Source: Dorea sp. (lineage in GTDB: Bacteria > Bacillota > Clostridia > Lachnospirales > Lachnospiraceae). From it: a stretch of 64,000 nt of DNA. The position numbers and the translations under genes are program-made. The notes beneath the pieces were generated by a model, which saw only the letters and a program-made list of their open reading frames with translations, had not been told where the DNA came from and made no database searches. Below, piece after piece: positions 1-9,813 of the stretch (the first letter of the stretch is position 1; the number at the start of each line of letters is the position of its first letter). Location of the stretch: positions 1 to 64,000 of the forward strand of contig JALEKG010000090.1 of assembly GCA_022769185.1 (NCBI GenBank), in the 5' to 3' direction.

Positions 1-60
1 CATGTCCTTGCAGTCTGAAAAAGTATCTTTAAGTGAAAGCTGATGATAATTATTAGCCAT
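1..60 (-). CDS. Transposase-like protein, N-terminus only (runs off window)
   Basis: The reverse strand reads ATG followed by 19 sense codons (MANNYHQLSLKDTFSDCKDM) to the window edge, with an AGAGGAG ribosome site just upstream. The opening resembles the start of DDE transposases common in Lachnospiraceae, but only 20 residues are visible and this rests on memory of the family. The gene is divergent from lepA. If correct, an insertion sequence ends between this start and lepA. Confidence 0.4.
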   Translation of the reverse strand, partial: MANNYHQLSLKDTFSDCKDM

Positions 61-151
61 AAATTTTTTCTCCTCTCGTGTGTGGGATGTTTGTGTGGTT
101 ACTTATATTTTACCATGAGTGGAGAGAAAATTTATATATAAGCAACGAGAA

Positions 152-192
152 AACCCAGTAAAATCAATGGGTTGCGGCATTTAGCAAATGCC
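152..192. repeat. Two short inverted repeats upstream of lepA
   Basis: AACCCA (152-157) pairs with TGGGTT (168-173), and GGCATTT (176-182) pairs with AAATGCC (186-192). They lie between the transposase-like start and lepA. They could be an insertion-sequence end, a small terminator or leader structure for lepA; the sequence does not decide. Confidence 0.35.
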
Positions 193-225
193 TAAGGTAA
201 ATATAAAGTAAGGAGAACGAGATAA

Positions 226-2040
226 GTGTCAGAAATAGATCAGAGTAAAATTCGTAATTTTTGTATTATAGCCCATATTGATCATGGAAAATCCACCCTG
301 GCAGACCGGATCATTGAGATGACAGGTCTCCTTACCAGCCGTGAGATGCAGTCTCAGGTTCTGGATAATATGGAACTGGAGCGGGAACGTGGAATTACTA
401 TTAAAGCACAGACGGTACGTACCGTTTATAAGGCGAAAAATGGAGAAGAATATATTTTTAATTTGATTGATACACCGGGACATGTGGATTTTAATTATGA
501 AGTGTCCAGAAGTCTTGCAGCCTGTGATGGAGCAATTCTTGTTGTGGATGCGGCACAGGGAGTGGAGGCACAGACGCTTGGAAATGTGTATCTTGCATTG
601 GATCATGATCTGGACGTGATGCCAGTGATTAATAAGATTGATCTTCCCAGTGCAGAGCCGGAGCGTGTAAAAGAAGAAATTGAAGATGTGATCGGGCTTG
701 ATGCAGAGGATGCGCCGTTGATTTCGGCGAAGACCGGATTAAATGTCGAAGAAGTATTAGAGCAGATTGTAGAAAAGATTCCAGCACCGCAGGGAGATCC
801 GAAAGCGCCTCTGCGTGCATTGATCTTTGACTCTGTATATGATTCTTATAAGGGTGTCATTGTTTTCTGCAGAATTAAAGAAGGAGCAGTCAGAAAAGGG
901 ACACCGATTCTGATGATGGCAACCGGAGCGAAAGCAGAAGTTGTGGAGGTTGGTTATTTTGGGGCAGGACAGTTCATTCCCTGTGAGGAACTGAGCGCCG
1001 GTATGGTTGGGTATATAACAGCCAGCCTGAAAAATGTAAAAGAAACCCGAGTTGGAGACACGGTAACCAATGCGGCACATCCTTGCGCAGAGCCGCTTCC
1101 GGGGTACAAGAAAGTTAATCCGATGGTTTATTGTGGAATGTATCCGGCAGATGGCGCAAAATATCCTGATCTTCGAGATGCCTTGGAGAAACTGCAGTTA
1201 AATGATGCATCTCTTCAGTTTGAGCCTGAGACTTCTATTGCACTGGGATTTGGTTTCCGTTGTGGTTTCCTTGGGCTTCTTCATCTGGAGATTATCCAGG
1301 AACGTCTGGAAAGAGAGTATAATCTTGATCTGGTAACGACTGCACCAAGTGTTATTTATAAAGTGCACAAGACGAACGGAGATGTGATAGATCTGACCAA
1401 TCCTTCAAACCTTCCGGATCCGTCAGAAATTGAATATATGGAAGAGCCGATCGTGAAGGCAGAAATTATGGTGACTTCCGATTATATTGGCGCAATCATG
1501 GACCTGTGTCAGGAACGACGAGGGATTTATGATGAGATGGAATATATTGAAGAAACCCGTGCTGTGCTAAGATATCATTTACCGTTGAATGAGATTATCT
1601 ATGACTTCTTCGATGCATTAAAATCCAGATCCAGAGGGTATGCATCCTTTGATTATGAACTGGACGGATATGTGCGCTCTGAGTTGGTGAAATTAGATAT
1701 TCTGATCAATAAAGAACAGGTGGATGCTCTTTCCTTTATTATTCATGCAGATAATGCATATGAAAGAGGAAGGAAGATGTGTGAGAAGTTAAAGGAAGAA
1801 ATTCCGAGACAGCTTTTTGAGATTCCGATTCAGGCGGCCATCGGGGGAAAGATCATTGCAAGAGAAACGGTAAAAGCTATGCGTAAAGATGTGCTTGCCA
1901 AGTGTTATGGCGGTGATATCACGCGTAAGAGAAAGCTTCTTGAAAAGCAGAAAGAAGGAAAGAAGCGTATGCGCCAGGTCGGCAATGTAGAAATTCCTCA
2001 GAAAGCATTTATGAGCGTATTAAAGCTGGATGATAAGTAA
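226..2040 (+). CDS. lepA: Elongation factor 4 (LepA), ribosome back-translocase GTPase
   Basis: 604 residues, the usual LepA length. The G1 loop AHIDHGKS lies at residues 16-23, DTPGH near 82 and NKID near 136; the C-terminal quarter is the basic LepA-specific region. It acts in the cytoplasm on stalled or mistranslocated ribosomes. The start is GTG with AAGGAG about ten bases upstream; no nearer ATG fits. The stop overlaps the next gene by one base (TAATG), so hemW is translationally coupled. lepA-hemW is a common gene pair in Firmicutes. Confidence 0.97.
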   Translation: MSEIDQSKIRNFCIIAHIDHGKSTLADRIIEMTGLLTSREMQSQVLDNMELERERGITIKAQTVRTVYKAKNGEEYIFNLIDTPGHVDFNYEVSRSLAACDGAILVVDAAQGVEAQTLGNVYLALDHDLDVMPVINKIDLPSAEPERVKEEIEDVIGLDAEDAPLISAKTGLNVEEVLEQIVEKIPAPQGDPKAPLRALIFDSVYDSYKGVIVFCRIKEGAVRKGTPILMMATGAKAEVVEVGYFGAGQFIPCEELSAGMVGYITASLKNVKETRVGDTVTNAAHPCAEPLPGYKKVNPMVYCGMYPADGAKYPDLRDALEKLQLNDASLQFEPETSIALGFGFRCGFLGLLHLEIIQERLEREYNLDLVTTAPSVIYKVHKTNGDVIDLTNPSNLPDPSEIEYMEEPIVKAEIMVTSDYIGAIMDLCQERRGIYDEMEYIEETRAVLRYHLPLNEIIYDFFDALKSRSRGYASFDYELDGYVRSELVKLDILINKEQVDALSFIIHADNAYERGRKMCEKLKEEIPRQLFEIPIQAAIGGKIIARETVKAMRKDVLAKCYGGDITRKRKLLEKQKEGKKRMRQVGNVEIPQKAFMSVLKLDDK

Positions 2041-3146
2041 TGAGACCTTTAGAGTTATATATTCATATACCGTTTTGCGTGAAAAAATGCAGATATTGTG
2101 ATTTCCTGTCAGCACCTGCTTCGGCTGAGGAGAGGCAGAAATATGTAACGGATCTTTGCAGAAAGATCCGTTCCTATGAAGGGGTGGCGGGAAAATATCT
2201 TATTAGAAGTATATTTATTGGCGGGGGAACACCGTCGATCCTGGATGCAGGGCAGATTCGTGATATATTTGATGCAATCCGCGGGACATTTCCACTCGAT
2301 TCTGATGCGGAGATTTCTATCGAAGTGAATCCGGGAACTGTGGACCGGATGAAAATGATTTCTTATCAAAGGGCTGGAATTAATCGCCTGAGCATTGGTC
2401 TTCAGTCGGTGAATGATCAGGAACTTAAGATGCTGGGCAGGATTCATACGTTTGAGGACTTTTTGGAGACTTATACAATTGCCAGAGAAGAAGGTTTTCA
2501 TAATATTAACGTAGATCTGATGTCAGGAATTCCATTTCAGACTTTAACAGAATGGGAAAAGACACTGAAGACTGTAGCGGAATTGAGGCCGGAACATATC
2601 TCGGCCTATAGTCTGATCATTGAAAAAGGGACACCTTTTTATGAAAAATATGGAGAAGGTGAGCGGGCCGAGGCGAGAAGAAAACGAGAATTGCCGGACG
2701 AGGATACCGAGCGCCTGATGTATCAGTTTACAAAAAACATCCTTGCAGATTACGGATATCACAGATATGAGATCTCGAATTATGCAAAGGAAGGCTATGA
2801 ATGCCGGCATAATCTGGGATACTGGGACAGAATCGAATATCTGGGAATTGGAACAGGAGCGGCATCACTGATGGATAATCAGAGATGGACGGAAGGAGAA
2901 GAACCAGTAACCTTAAGTGTGGAAAACCAGATGGAGGAATACATGTTTCTAGGACTCCGTAAGATGGAAGGTGTATCCAAAAGCAGGTTTCAGAAATCAT
3001 TCGCGCGTAAGATTGAAGAAATATATGGAAAAGTTCTGATTGACATGTATGCGAAAAAGTTGTTAGAAGAATCCGGTGATTATATTAGATTGACAGAAAG
3101 AGGCATTGATGTCAGTAATTATGTTATGAGTGAATTTTTATTTTAA
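2040..3146 (+). CDS. hemW: HemW-type radical SAM protein (heme chaperone, coproporphyrinogen oxidase-like)
   Basis: 368 residues. The radical SAM cluster motif CVKKCRYC sits at about residues 13-20, followed by the GGGTPS SAM-binding segment and the HemN C-terminal domain. The family was long annotated as oxygen-independent coproporphyrinogen III oxidase, but HemW members bind heme and act as chaperones rather than making porphyrin. No heme biosynthesis gene lies nearby, which agrees with HemW. It overlaps lepA by one base and ends before a short hairpin terminator. Confidence 0.9.
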   Translation: MRPLELYIHIPFCVKKCRYCDFLSAPASAEERQKYVTDLCRKIRSYEGVAGKYLIRSIFIGGGTPSILDAGQIRDIFDAIRGTFPLDSDAEISIEVNPGTVDRMKMISYQRAGINRLSIGLQSVNDQELKMLGRIHTFEDFLETYTIAREEGFHNINVDLMSGIPFQTLTEWEKTLKTVAELRPEHISAYSLIIEKGTPFYEKYGEGERAEARRKRELPDEDTERLMYQFTKNILADYGYHRYEISNYAKEGYECRHNLGYWDRIEYLGIGTGAASLMDNQRWTEGEEPVTLSVENQMEEYMFLGLRKMEGVSKSRFQKSFARKIEEIYGKVLIDMYAKKLLEESGDYIRLTERGIDVSNYVMSEFLF

Positions 3147-3150
3147 AACA

Positions 3151-3171
3151 GGGACTGTATCATGCAGTCCC
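3151..3171. terminator. Hairpin between convergent hemW and chrA genes
   Basis: GGGACTG pairs perfectly with CAGTCCC across a 7-base loop, directly after the hemW stop and before the chrA stop on the other strand. The flanks are A/T-rich (AAAACA... and TTGAAAATTTT), so it can serve both directions; the T-run is weak. Confidence 0.6.
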
Positions 3172-3180
3172 TTGAAAATT

Positions 3181-3735
3181 TTACAATTGAAAAATGATTC
3201 CAATAACTGCACCTGCAATGATCCATATAAGCGGGTGCAGTTTTTTGAGTGGTTTGATCTGGAGGAGTAAGAATATGTTCAAACAGATCAAAACACTTAG
3301 AAGATCAATTCTTTTTTCCCCGTTTTTGGTGACAACCATGGTAATCTGTAATAATTCCCAGACTGCATATCCGATCAGTGCTGCCACAGTTGGGCGAATT
3401 CCGTAAAAGACAGCTTTTACCGTCTGGTTCTCACTGAAATTTTCCAGAAATTTTGCAATGATAATAATAATTACCAGTGCAGGAGCAGTCAGAGAAAGGG
3501 TGGCGATGATCGCACCAGGAATGCCGGCTGCTTCATAACCTGCATAAGTTGCCATATTGATACCAACTGGTCCGGGAGTACTTTCGCTGATCGCAATCAT
3601 GTTAGCCAACTCCCCTGCTGTGTACCAGTCATATTTTGCGGTTAGATCCATCAGAAATGGGATGGTGGCCATTCCGCCTCCGATGGAAAAAAGACCAATC
3701 TTGAAAAATTCATAGGCAAGAGTAAGGTAGATCAT
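3181..3735 (-). CDS. Chromate transporter family, second half-protein (short-chain ChrA)
   Basis: 184 residues, half the length of a classical ChrA. The N-terminal FKIGLFSIGGGMATIPF and ESTPGPVGIN motifs are signatures of the CHR domain, and about six hydrophobic segments follow. In Firmicutes such proteins are encoded as adjacent pairs that probably work as a heterodimer. Its start overlaps the stop of the other half by four bases (ATGA type), implying coupling. The substrate may be chromate or another oxyanion; detoxification is a family guess. Confidence 0.88.
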   Translation of the reverse strand: MIYLTLAYEFFKIGLFSIGGGMATIPFLMDLTAKYDWYTAGELANMIAISESTPGPVGINMATYAGYEAAGIPGAIIATLSLTAPALVIIIIIAKFLENFSENQTVKAVFYGIRPTVAALIGYAVWELLQITMVVTKNGEKRIDLLSVLICLNIFLLLQIKPLKKLHPLIWIIAGAVIGIIFQL

Positions 3736-4283
3736 TTCTTATACCTCCGTTTGAGGCCCTGTGCAATGGCTCCAATGATACCGGCAATTACGATAATCGC
3801 GGCTGTTGGAATTGGAGTAAAACATGCGAGAAGAAAGGATGCAGCAAAAAGAATACCGCCTAACAGGTCAATGATCCCCTTTCTGGCCATAGAAACTACC
3901 GTACTTAACATCAGTGCACATACGATGATACGAATCCCTGCCAAAGCGTGTACCACTGTTGGAAGATGGATAAAGCTCTGCAGGATGGAAGCAATCAGAC
4001 AGATGATGATGATGGAAGGGGATACAACGCCAAGGGTAGCAGCAATACTGCCCGGAAATCCGGCCTGTTTGTATCCGACATAAGTTGCGGTATTGACTGC
4101 GATTATGCCGGGTGTACATTGTCCAATTGCATACATATCCAGAATTTCTTCCTCCTTACACCAGTGATGATTCTGTACGACTTCACGCTGCAGCATCGGA
4201 AGCATTGCAAGTCCGCCGCCAAAGGTCAGCCCTCCGATTTTGCAGAAACTGATATAAAGATCTGCCATTTTCTTTAATTTCAT
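3732..4283 (-). CDS. Chromate transporter family, first half-protein (short-chain ChrA)
   Basis: 183 residues from the ATG at 4283, which has AGGAGA ten bases upstream; the longer track start at 4352 adds a tail not typical of the family and overlaps the gene before it. It carries the CHR motifs FCKIGGLTFGGGLAML and QCTPGIIAVNTATY and several membrane helices. It is the partner of the half-protein that follows and sits at the end of the malic enzyme, YhcC, DUF4364 operon. Confidence 0.88.
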   Translation of the reverse strand: MKLKKMADLYISFCKIGGLTFGGGLAMLPMLQREVVQNHHWCKEEEILDMYAIGQCTPGIIAVNTATYVGYKQAGFPGSIAATLGVVSPSIIIICLIASILQSFIHLPTVVHALAGIRIIVCALMLSTVVSMARKGIIDLLGGILFAASFLLACFTPIPTAAIIVIAGIIGAIAQGLKRRYKK

Positions 4284-4323
4284 GCTTATAAGGTCTCCTA
4301 AATGAAAACTTGATTCAAAACTG

Positions 4324-4836
4324 TTATAAAAGATCTGCCATGATCTTTGCATAGATTTCCTGATTTTTTTTGTTCCAGTTATTGGCGATTGTTTCTGCTT
4401 CTGCCTCCGTTGGGGCAGTCACAGTCAGATCAATCAATGGAGACCCATGTTCGATGACCTGACACCTTACCGAATACTCCATATTAGAATTTTTATAAAA
4501 ATCCGATTTTACCGAAACTTCATTTTTTAATTCATATTGTTTTGCTTTTAGAAATGTGTCTATATCCTCCTGGATGGCAGGAGAGATGTCGTTTCGAAAG
4601 AAATGAATTGTTTCAGCCCCTTCCTCTGTAAGGTGGTAGAAGGTACGACTGTGAGTGGATTCTTCGCGGATAAAACCAGAATCAATTAATTCGGAAATAG
4701 CCTGCTGTAATTTGAAATAGGTCGTATAACCTTCATCTAGAATAAATTCTGAGATCTGGGAATTAGTCAGAGGAAAATCAACTTTATTCAACATGTACAA
4801 TATAATTAATTTATATAGTTTGTAAGATTTTGGCAT
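4324..4836 (-). CDS. DUF4364 family protein, predicted winged-helix
   Basis: 170 residues. The first ~80 residues look like a winged-helix DNA-binding fold (NSQISEFILDEGYTTYFKLQQAI followed by LTEEGAETIHFF). The rest is a mixed alpha/beta domain with RCQVIEHGSPLIDLTV. The family is widespread in Clostridia and of unknown function; a regulatory role is inferred from the fold only. Its start lies 31 bases inside the end of the upstream radical SAM gene, so the two are co-translated. Confidence 0.8.
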   Translation of the reverse strand: MPKSYKLYKLIILYMLNKVDFPLTNSQISEFILDEGYTTYFKLQQAISELIDSGFIREESTHSRTFYHLTEEGAETIHFFRNDISPAIQEDIDTFLKAKQYELKNEVSVKSDFYKNSNMEYSVRCQVIEHGSPLIDLTVTAPTEAEAETIANNWNKKNQEIYAKIMADLL

Positions 4837-5762
4837 AATGATAACTCCTTTCCCTGCCAGATGTCGTGTGTCTTGAAATATGCCTGCATCTGATTCAGTA
4901 CTTTTCGTTTATTACCTGTCCAAAGAGGTGCAATCAGAAGTGGCTTGGGCCCATCTCCTGTCAGCCGGTGTATGACAATGTCAGGACGGAGAATACAAAG
5001 GCATCTGCCAAGCAATTCAAAATATTCTTCCATGGAGGGAAGGGGGAACGGATGCTCTCGATAATAATCGGCAAGGTCAGTTCCTTTTAGTATGTGTAAT
5101 AATTGCAGCTTTACACCTTGAATGTCCTGGGTATTCAGATATTGGACAGTTTCCAGAGAATCTTTGGCTGTTTCTCCTGGAAGACAGAGAATCGTATGGA
5201 CAATAACATCGATCTTTCGAATGCGCAGTTCCCGGACTGCCTGTTCAAAAATCGGAAGATCGTAGCCGCGCCGGATAAAATCGGCAGTATGAGAGTGAAT
5301 GGTTTGAAGTCCAAGTTCAACCCATACAGGTTTGATCTGATTTAGTTCGAACAATAGATCAAGAATTTCAGGGGCAAGACAATCTGGTCTTGTGGCGATC
5401 GAAAGAATCTGAATGTCCGGGTGTATAATAGCCTCCGTAAAGATCTCTCTCAGATATTCCACAGATGCGTAAGTGTTAGTATAAGCTTGAAAATACGCAA
5501 TGTAAGAAGATCCGGTATGCTTTTTGGAGACTTTAGACTTTCCGTGTTCAATCTGCTTTGTTATGGAAAGATGACATGATTCAGCGAAATCGCCAGAGCC
5601 GCCGGCGCTGCAGAATATACAGCCCCGGCGTCCCAGAGTTCCATCACGATTGGGGCATGTCATACCGCCATTCAGTGAAATCTTATATAATTTTTCGCCA
5701 TAAGTTTTTTTTAGATAATAATCCAGAGAATAATATCTCTTTTCATCCCAGCGAACGGTCAT
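4806..5762 (-). CDS. TIGR01212/YhcC-like radical SAM protein
   Basis: 318 residues. The cluster-binding cysteines appear as CPNRDGTLGRRGCIFC, the spaced variant characteristic of the YhcC/TIGR01212 family, near residues 34-49. A TIM-barrel core (RPDCLAPEILDLL, VELGLQTIH) follows. The biochemical function of this family is not settled; members resemble the Elp3-type radical SAM core. The start follows the malic enzyme stop by one base and uses an AAAGGA site inside that gene, so it belongs to the same operon. Confidence 0.88.
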   Translation of the reverse strand: MTVRWDEKRYYSLDYYLKKTYGEKLYKISLNGGMTCPNRDGTLGRRGCIFCSAGGSGDFAESCHLSITKQIEHGKSKVSKKHTGSSYIAYFQAYTNTYASVEYLREIFTEAIIHPDIQILSIATRPDCLAPEILDLLFELNQIKPVWVELGLQTIHSHTADFIRRGYDLPIFEQAVRELRIRKIDVIVHTILCLPGETAKDSLETVQYLNTQDIQGVKLQLLHILKGTDLADYYREHPFPLPSMEEYFELLGRCLCILRPDIVIHRLTGDGPKPLLIAPLWTGNKRKVLNQMQAYFKTHDIWQGKELSLCQNLTNYIN

Positions 5763-5763
5763 T

Positions 5764-6912
5764 TTAGATTAATTCCTTTACTGCACGGCTTACAACATCG
5801 GATACGCGTGGATCAAATGCTTCCGGAAGAATGTTATTTTCATTTAATTCTTCATCTGGGACAAGTCCTGCAATTGCTTTGGCAGTTGCAAGCTTCATCT
5901 CTTCTGTAATCTGAGTTGCACGTCCTTCCAAAGCGCCGCGGAAGATTCCCGGGAAAGCAACGACGTTATTTACCTGATTCGGGAAATCAGAACGTCCGGT
6001 ACCGACTACTTTTGCACCGGCAGCTTTTGCAAGATCCGGCATGATCTCAGGGACCGGATTGGCCATGGCAAAGATGATGGCATCTTTATTCATTGAAGCC
6101 ACCATTTCCTGTGTTACAATATTAGGAGCAGAGACTCCGACAAAAATGTCAGCGCCTTTCAGGGCATCGGCAAGTGTTCCGGTCTGATTTTCCAGATTAG
6201 TAACTTCTACCATTCTTTTCTGCATCCAGTTTAGATTCGGAGAATCTTTCCCGATGATTCCATTGATATCGCACATGGTAACATGCTTAAAACCATAGGT
6301 AAGAAGCAGTTTGGTGATTGCGACACCGGCAGATCCGGCCCCGTTAACTACAACTTTGGAATCTTCTTTGTTCTTTCCGGTTACTTTCATTGCATTCATG
6401 ATTCCTGCAAGAACAACGATCGCGGTACCGTGCTGGTCATCATGAAAAACAGGAATGTCAAGAAGTTCTTTTAAACGTTCTTCGATTTCAAAACATCTCG
6501 GAGCACTGATATCTTCCAGATTAATGCCGCCGAAAGCAGGAGCAATATTTACTACGGTTTTGATAATTTCTTCGGTATCCTGTGTATCCAGACAGATTGG
6601 TACAGCATTGACTCCTCCGAATTCTTTAAAAAGTACAGCTTTTCCTTCCATAACCGGCATTGCGGCCAATGCTCCGATGTTACCAAGACCGAGGACGGCA
6701 CTTCCATCAGATACAACGGCAATTGTGTTGGATTTTATGGTATAAGTATAAGCGGCTTCTTTATCTTTAGCGATTACTTTGCATGGTTCTGCAACACCTG
6801 GAGTATAGGCTATTGCCAGATCTTCTCGGGAATTTACATGGGATTTTGCAGTCGTCTCAATCTTTCCATGCCATTCTTCATGCATTTTAAGAGCTTTTTC
6901 ACTGTTTGTCAT
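5764..6912 (-). CDS. NAD(P)-dependent malic enzyme (oxaloacetate-decarboxylating)
   Basis: 382 residues from the ATG at 6912, preceded by AAGGTGG; the track start adds 31 unrelated residues. It converts malate to pyruvate and CO2 with reduction of NAD(P). The malic N-terminal domain has AYTPGVAEPC and the SDGSAVLGLGNIG stretch; the NAD-binding domain has VVNGAGSAGVAITKLL near the middle. The length matches the short bacterial single-domain enzyme, without a phosphotransacetylase tail. It is first gene of a five-gene minus-strand operon and has a good promoter upstream. Confidence 0.93.
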   Translation of the reverse strand: MTNSEKALKMHEEWHGKIETTAKSHVNSREDLAIAYTPGVAEPCKVIAKDKEAAYTYTIKSNTIAVVSDGSAVLGLGNIGALAAMPVMEGKAVLFKEFGGVNAVPICLDTQDTEEIIKTVVNIAPAFGGINLEDISAPRCFEIEERLKELLDIPVFHDDQHGTAIVVLAGIMNAMKVTGKNKEDSKVVVNGAGSAGVAITKLLLTYGFKHVTMCDINGIIGKDSPNLNWMQKRMVEVTNLENQTGTLADALKGADIFVGVSAPNIVTQEMVASMNKDAIIFAMANPVPEIMPDLAKAAGAKVVGTGRSDFPNQVNNVVAFPGIFRGALEGRATQITEEMKLATAKAIAGLVPDEELNENNILPEAFDPRVSDVVSRAVKELI

Positions 6913-6973
6913 TGGAATACCACCTTTTCGTAAATTTATTCTTTTTCTCTTATTTTTATAAGTATACAGATAA

Positions 6974-7002
6974 ATAATATCATTCCTGTCAGGGCAAGTC
7001 AA
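6974..7002 (-). promoter_or_regulatory. Sigma-A promoter for the malic enzyme operon
   Basis: On the minus strand TTGACT (7002-6997) and TATTAT (6979-6974) are 17 bases apart, with an extended -10 TGA directly before TATTAT. It lies about 60 bases upstream of the malic enzyme start. Confidence 0.75.
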
Positions 7003-7151
7003 CAAGCCTGTTGTCTATGAAAATTGGTAAAACAGAAAACGCTTTTAAAATGTTGATATATGTAGTATAATACTTTCATGTTTCAGAGTTGTCGCTTCAG
7101 ACAAGGTTTCCCATTAAAATATAGGGCAATATGAATATGAAAGGATAGATT

Positions 7152-8492
7152 ATGATGAGAGAAAAATATGAATCATTACCTTTGGCAACGTTGAAAGACC
7201 TTGCAAAGGCAAGAGGTTTAAAAGGAATCTCTACTATGAAAAAAGCGGAGTTGATTGAACTTATGCTGGAGGAAGATGAGAAAGAGAAACGTTCTTCCAG
7301 AGAGACGGTGAAAGAAATGTCTGCAAATACAGGAGATAAAGAACTGCATGATATAGATAAGCTGGATAGTGGAGTGGTGGCACACGGCATTCTGGAAGTG
7401 CTTCCAGACGGATATGGATTTATCAGAAGTGCAAATTATCTGCCTGGTGAAAATGATGTGTATGTGTCTCCGTCACAAATTCGAAAATTTAATTTGAAGA
7501 CAGGTGATGTCCTGGAAGGGCATACGAGAATTAAGACACAACAGGAAAAATTCAGTGCACTTTTATATCTGACCAGAATTAATGCAATGGATCCGATGAA
7601 AGCAATGCGCAGAGCAAACTTTGAAGACATGACACCAATTTTCCCAGATGAGAGATTACGCCTGGAGTGTGGAAAGACAAGTACGGCAATGAGGATTGTA
7701 GACCTGCTTTCTCCAATCGGAAAAGGTCAGAGAGGTATGATCGTATCTCCGCCGAAAGCAGGAAAGACAACACTTTTAAAACAGGTGGCGCTGTCTGTAC
7801 AGAAAAATAATCCAGAGATTCATCTTTTGATTCTTCTGATCGATGAACGTCCAGAAGAAGTTACTGATATTAAAGAAACGATTGAAGGACCGAATGTGGA
7901 GGTGATTTATTCTACATTTGATGAATTACCGGAGCACCATAAACGTGTGTCAGAGATGGTGATCGAAAGAGCAAAAAGGCTGGTAGAACATAAGAAGGAT
8001 GTAATGATCCTTCTCGACAGTATTACCAGGCTCGCAAGAGCATACAACCTGACAGTACCACCATCAGGAAGAACATTATCTGGTGGTCTGGATCCTGCAG
8101 CGCTTCATATGCCGAAGCGGTTCTTTGGTGCTGCAAGAAATATGAGAGAAGGAGGAAGCCTTACAATCCTTGCAACGGCACTGGTAGATACCGGTAGTAA
8201 GATGGATGATGTTGTGTATGAAGAGTTTAAGGGAACTGGTAATATGGAGTTAGTGCTTGACCGGAAACTCTCAGAAAAACGGGTATTTCCTGCAATTGAT
8301 ATTCCTAAGTCCGGAACCAGAAGAGAAGACCTTTTGCTTACAAAGGAAGAGCAGGAAGCAGTAGATAATATGCGCCGTGCACTTAACGGTTTGCGCCCGG
8401 AAGAGGCTGTTGATAACATTTTGAATATGTTTACGAGAACACAGAATAATGCAGAGTTGATTCAAATGGTAAAAAAGACAAAATTAATCTAG
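7152..8492 (+). CDS. rho: Transcription termination factor Rho
   Basis: 446 residues. A Rho N-terminal helical domain ([29 protein letters not shown]) is followed by a short charged linker, the cold-shock RNA-binding domain ([20 protein letters not shown]), then the ATPase with P-loop SPPKAGKT at ~200-207 and [12 protein letters not shown]. It is a hexameric RNA helicase that ends transcription. The linker is short compared with the long insertions of many high-GC bacteria. AAAGGA precedes the ATG. A TATAAT at 7066-7071 with a poor -35 may be its promoter. It is divergent from the malic enzyme operon. Confidence 0.97.
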   Translation: MMREKYESLPLATLKDLAKARGLKGISTMKKAELIELMLEEDEKEKRSSRETVKEMSANTGDKELHDIDKLDSGVVAHGILEVLPDGYGFIRSANYLPGENDVYVSPSQIRKFNLKTGDVLEGHTRIKTQQEKFSALLYLTRINAMDPMKAMRRANFEDMTPIFPDERLRLECGKTSTAMRIVDLLSPIGKGQRGMIVSPPKAGKTTLLKQVALSVQKNNPEIHLLILLIDERPEEVTDIKETIEGPNVEVIYSTFDELPEHHKRVSEMVIERAKRLVEHKKDVMILLDSITRLARAYNLTVPPSGRTLSGGLDPAALHMPKRFFGAARNMREGGSLTILATALVDTGSKMDDVVYEEFKGTGNMELVLDRKLSEKRVFPAIDIPKSGTRREDLLLTKEEQEAVDNMRRALNGLRPEEAVDNILNMFTRTQNNAELIQMVKKTKLI

Positions 8493-8600
8493 ACAAAGAG
8501 CTTTATATGTGCTACAATAACAAAGCTGTTTAAATTAGTGAACATTATTGCACAATTTATGTATGTGACAAAATAAAGAAGTAAAGACGAGGTGAAAATC

Positions 8601-8804
8601 ATGAAAGAAGGAATACATCCAAAATATTATCAGGCAACTGTAACTTGTAACTGTGGTAATACATTCGTAACAGGATCTACAAATGAAGAAATCCACGTAG
8701 AAATCTGTTCTAAGTGTCATCCATTCTATACAGGACAGCAGAAAGCAACTCAGGCTCGTGGCCGTGTTGACAAGTTCAATAAAAAATACGGAATGGGAAA
8801 ATAA
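8601..8804 (+). CDS. rpmE: 50S ribosomal protein L31, zinc-binding form
   Basis: 67 residues from the ATG at 8601, with AGGTG as ribosome site; the track's GTG start lies within that site. Four cysteines (CNCG and [10 protein letters not shown]) mark the zinc-binding C+ form of L31. The order rho-rpmE-DUF1385-prmC-prfA is conserved in Clostridia. A strong terminator follows. Confidence 0.97.
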   Translation: MKEGIHPKYYQATVTCNCGNTFVTGSTNEEIHVEICSKCHPFYTGQQKATQARGRVDKFNKKYGMGK

Positions 8805-8818
8805 GTTAGCAAGTAATG

Positions 8819-8848
8819 GGTTGAGGTTGTTGAATCTCAACCTTTTTT
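8819..8848 (+). terminator. Intrinsic terminator after rpmE
   Basis: GGTTGAGGTT pairs with AATCTCAACC (one G-U pair, 4-base loop) and is followed by six T. It ends rpmE transcription 30 bases before the DUF1385 gene. Confidence 0.9.
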
Positions 8849-8874
8849 GCACTTCAAGACAAAAGGAGTAATAC

Positions 8875-9813
8875 ATGAAGTCATCAAATATTGGAGGACA
8901 GGCTGTTCTGGAAGGAATCATGATGAAGCATAAAGATGAGTATGCAGTGGCAGTGAGAAAGCCTGACGGAGAGATTTTTGTGCAGACGGAGACTTATCAC
9001 AGTATTGTGGGAAGATGGAGGAAACTGACAGAGATTCCATTTATCAGAGGAGTATTTAATTTTATAGATTCTATGGTGCTGGGAATTAAGACATTAATGT
9101 TTTCAGCAGAATTTTATGAGGAAGAGGAAGAAGAAAAAATACTTACAGAAAAGGAAGTAAAGAAGAAAGAGAAACAGGAAAGTTTAATGATGGGGGCGAC
9201 GGTAGCATTTTCTGTTGTGATTGCAGTCGCGGTTTTTATGATCTTGCCATACTTTCTTTCTTCACTTTTAAAGCCAGTGATTACATCCTATACATTAAGG
9301 ACAGTGATAGAAGGCTTTGTTAGAATCGGTATTTTTATTTTATATGTGCTTTTGATTTCCAGAATGGAAGATATTCAAAGAACGTTTATGTATCATGGTG
9401 CAGAACATAAATGCATTAACTGCATTGAGCACGGGCTTCCGCTTACCGTAGAAAATGTAAAGATCAGTTCCAGACAGCATAAAAGATGTGGAACCAGTTT
9501 CTTGTTTTTTGTGTTGACAATCAGTATTATTTTGCTGATTTTGATCCGTGTAGAGTCACCAGTTATGAGAGTGGTTGTCAGGATAGCATTGCTTCCTGTA
9601 ATCGCAGGAATATCTTATGAAGTGTTGAAACTGGCTGGACGCAGCGAAAATCCGCTGGTCAATCTGCTCAGTAAACCGGGATTGGCAATTCAGAAGATGA
9701 CGACCAAAGAGCCTGATGACAGTATGATCGAAGTGGCAATCCAGGCAGTGGAAGCAGTATTCGATTGGAGAGCATATGAAGAAGAAAATTTTCACACTTC
9801 AACAGATATATAA
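8875..9813 (+). CDS. DUF1385 family membrane protein
   Basis: 312 residues. It opens with the family signature IGGQAVLEGIMM and contains about four hydrophobic segments (from ~105 to 250) plus a central conserved MYHGAEHKCINCIEHGLPL motif whose His and Cys residues could bind a metal. The function is unknown; B. subtilis YqhQ is a member. A run of acidic and basic residues (EEEEEEKILTEKEVKKKEK) separates the N-terminal part from the membrane part. Its end overlaps prmC by 38 bases, so expression is coupled to release-factor modification. Confidence 0.88.
   Translation: MKSSNIGGQAVLEGIMMKHKDEYAVAVRKPDGEIFVQTETYHSIVGRWRKLTEIPFIRGVFNFIDSMVLGIKTLMFSAEFYEEEEEEKILTEKEVKKKEKQESLMMGATVAFSVVIAVAVFMILPYFLSSLLKPVITSYTLRTVIEGFVRIGIFILYVLLISRMEDIQRTFMYHGAEHKCINCIEHGLPLTVENVKISSRQHKRCGTSFLFFVLTISIILLILIRVESPVMRVVVRIALLPVIAGISYEVLKLAGRSENPLVNLLSKPGLAIQKMTTKEPDDSMIEVAIQAVEAVFDWRAYEEENFHTSTDI

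Noticed and set aside
229-606. Many long ORFs on the opposite strand of lepA, polC and others (for example 229-606, 29656-29871, 11445-11705).
   Set aside because: They are shadows of strongly conserved genes in other frames, without ribosome sites or family resemblance.
3181-4283. chrA broken by a frameshift into two pseudogene halves.
   Set aside because: Each half has its own start, ribosome site and full CHR motif, and paired short ChrA genes are normal in Firmicutes.
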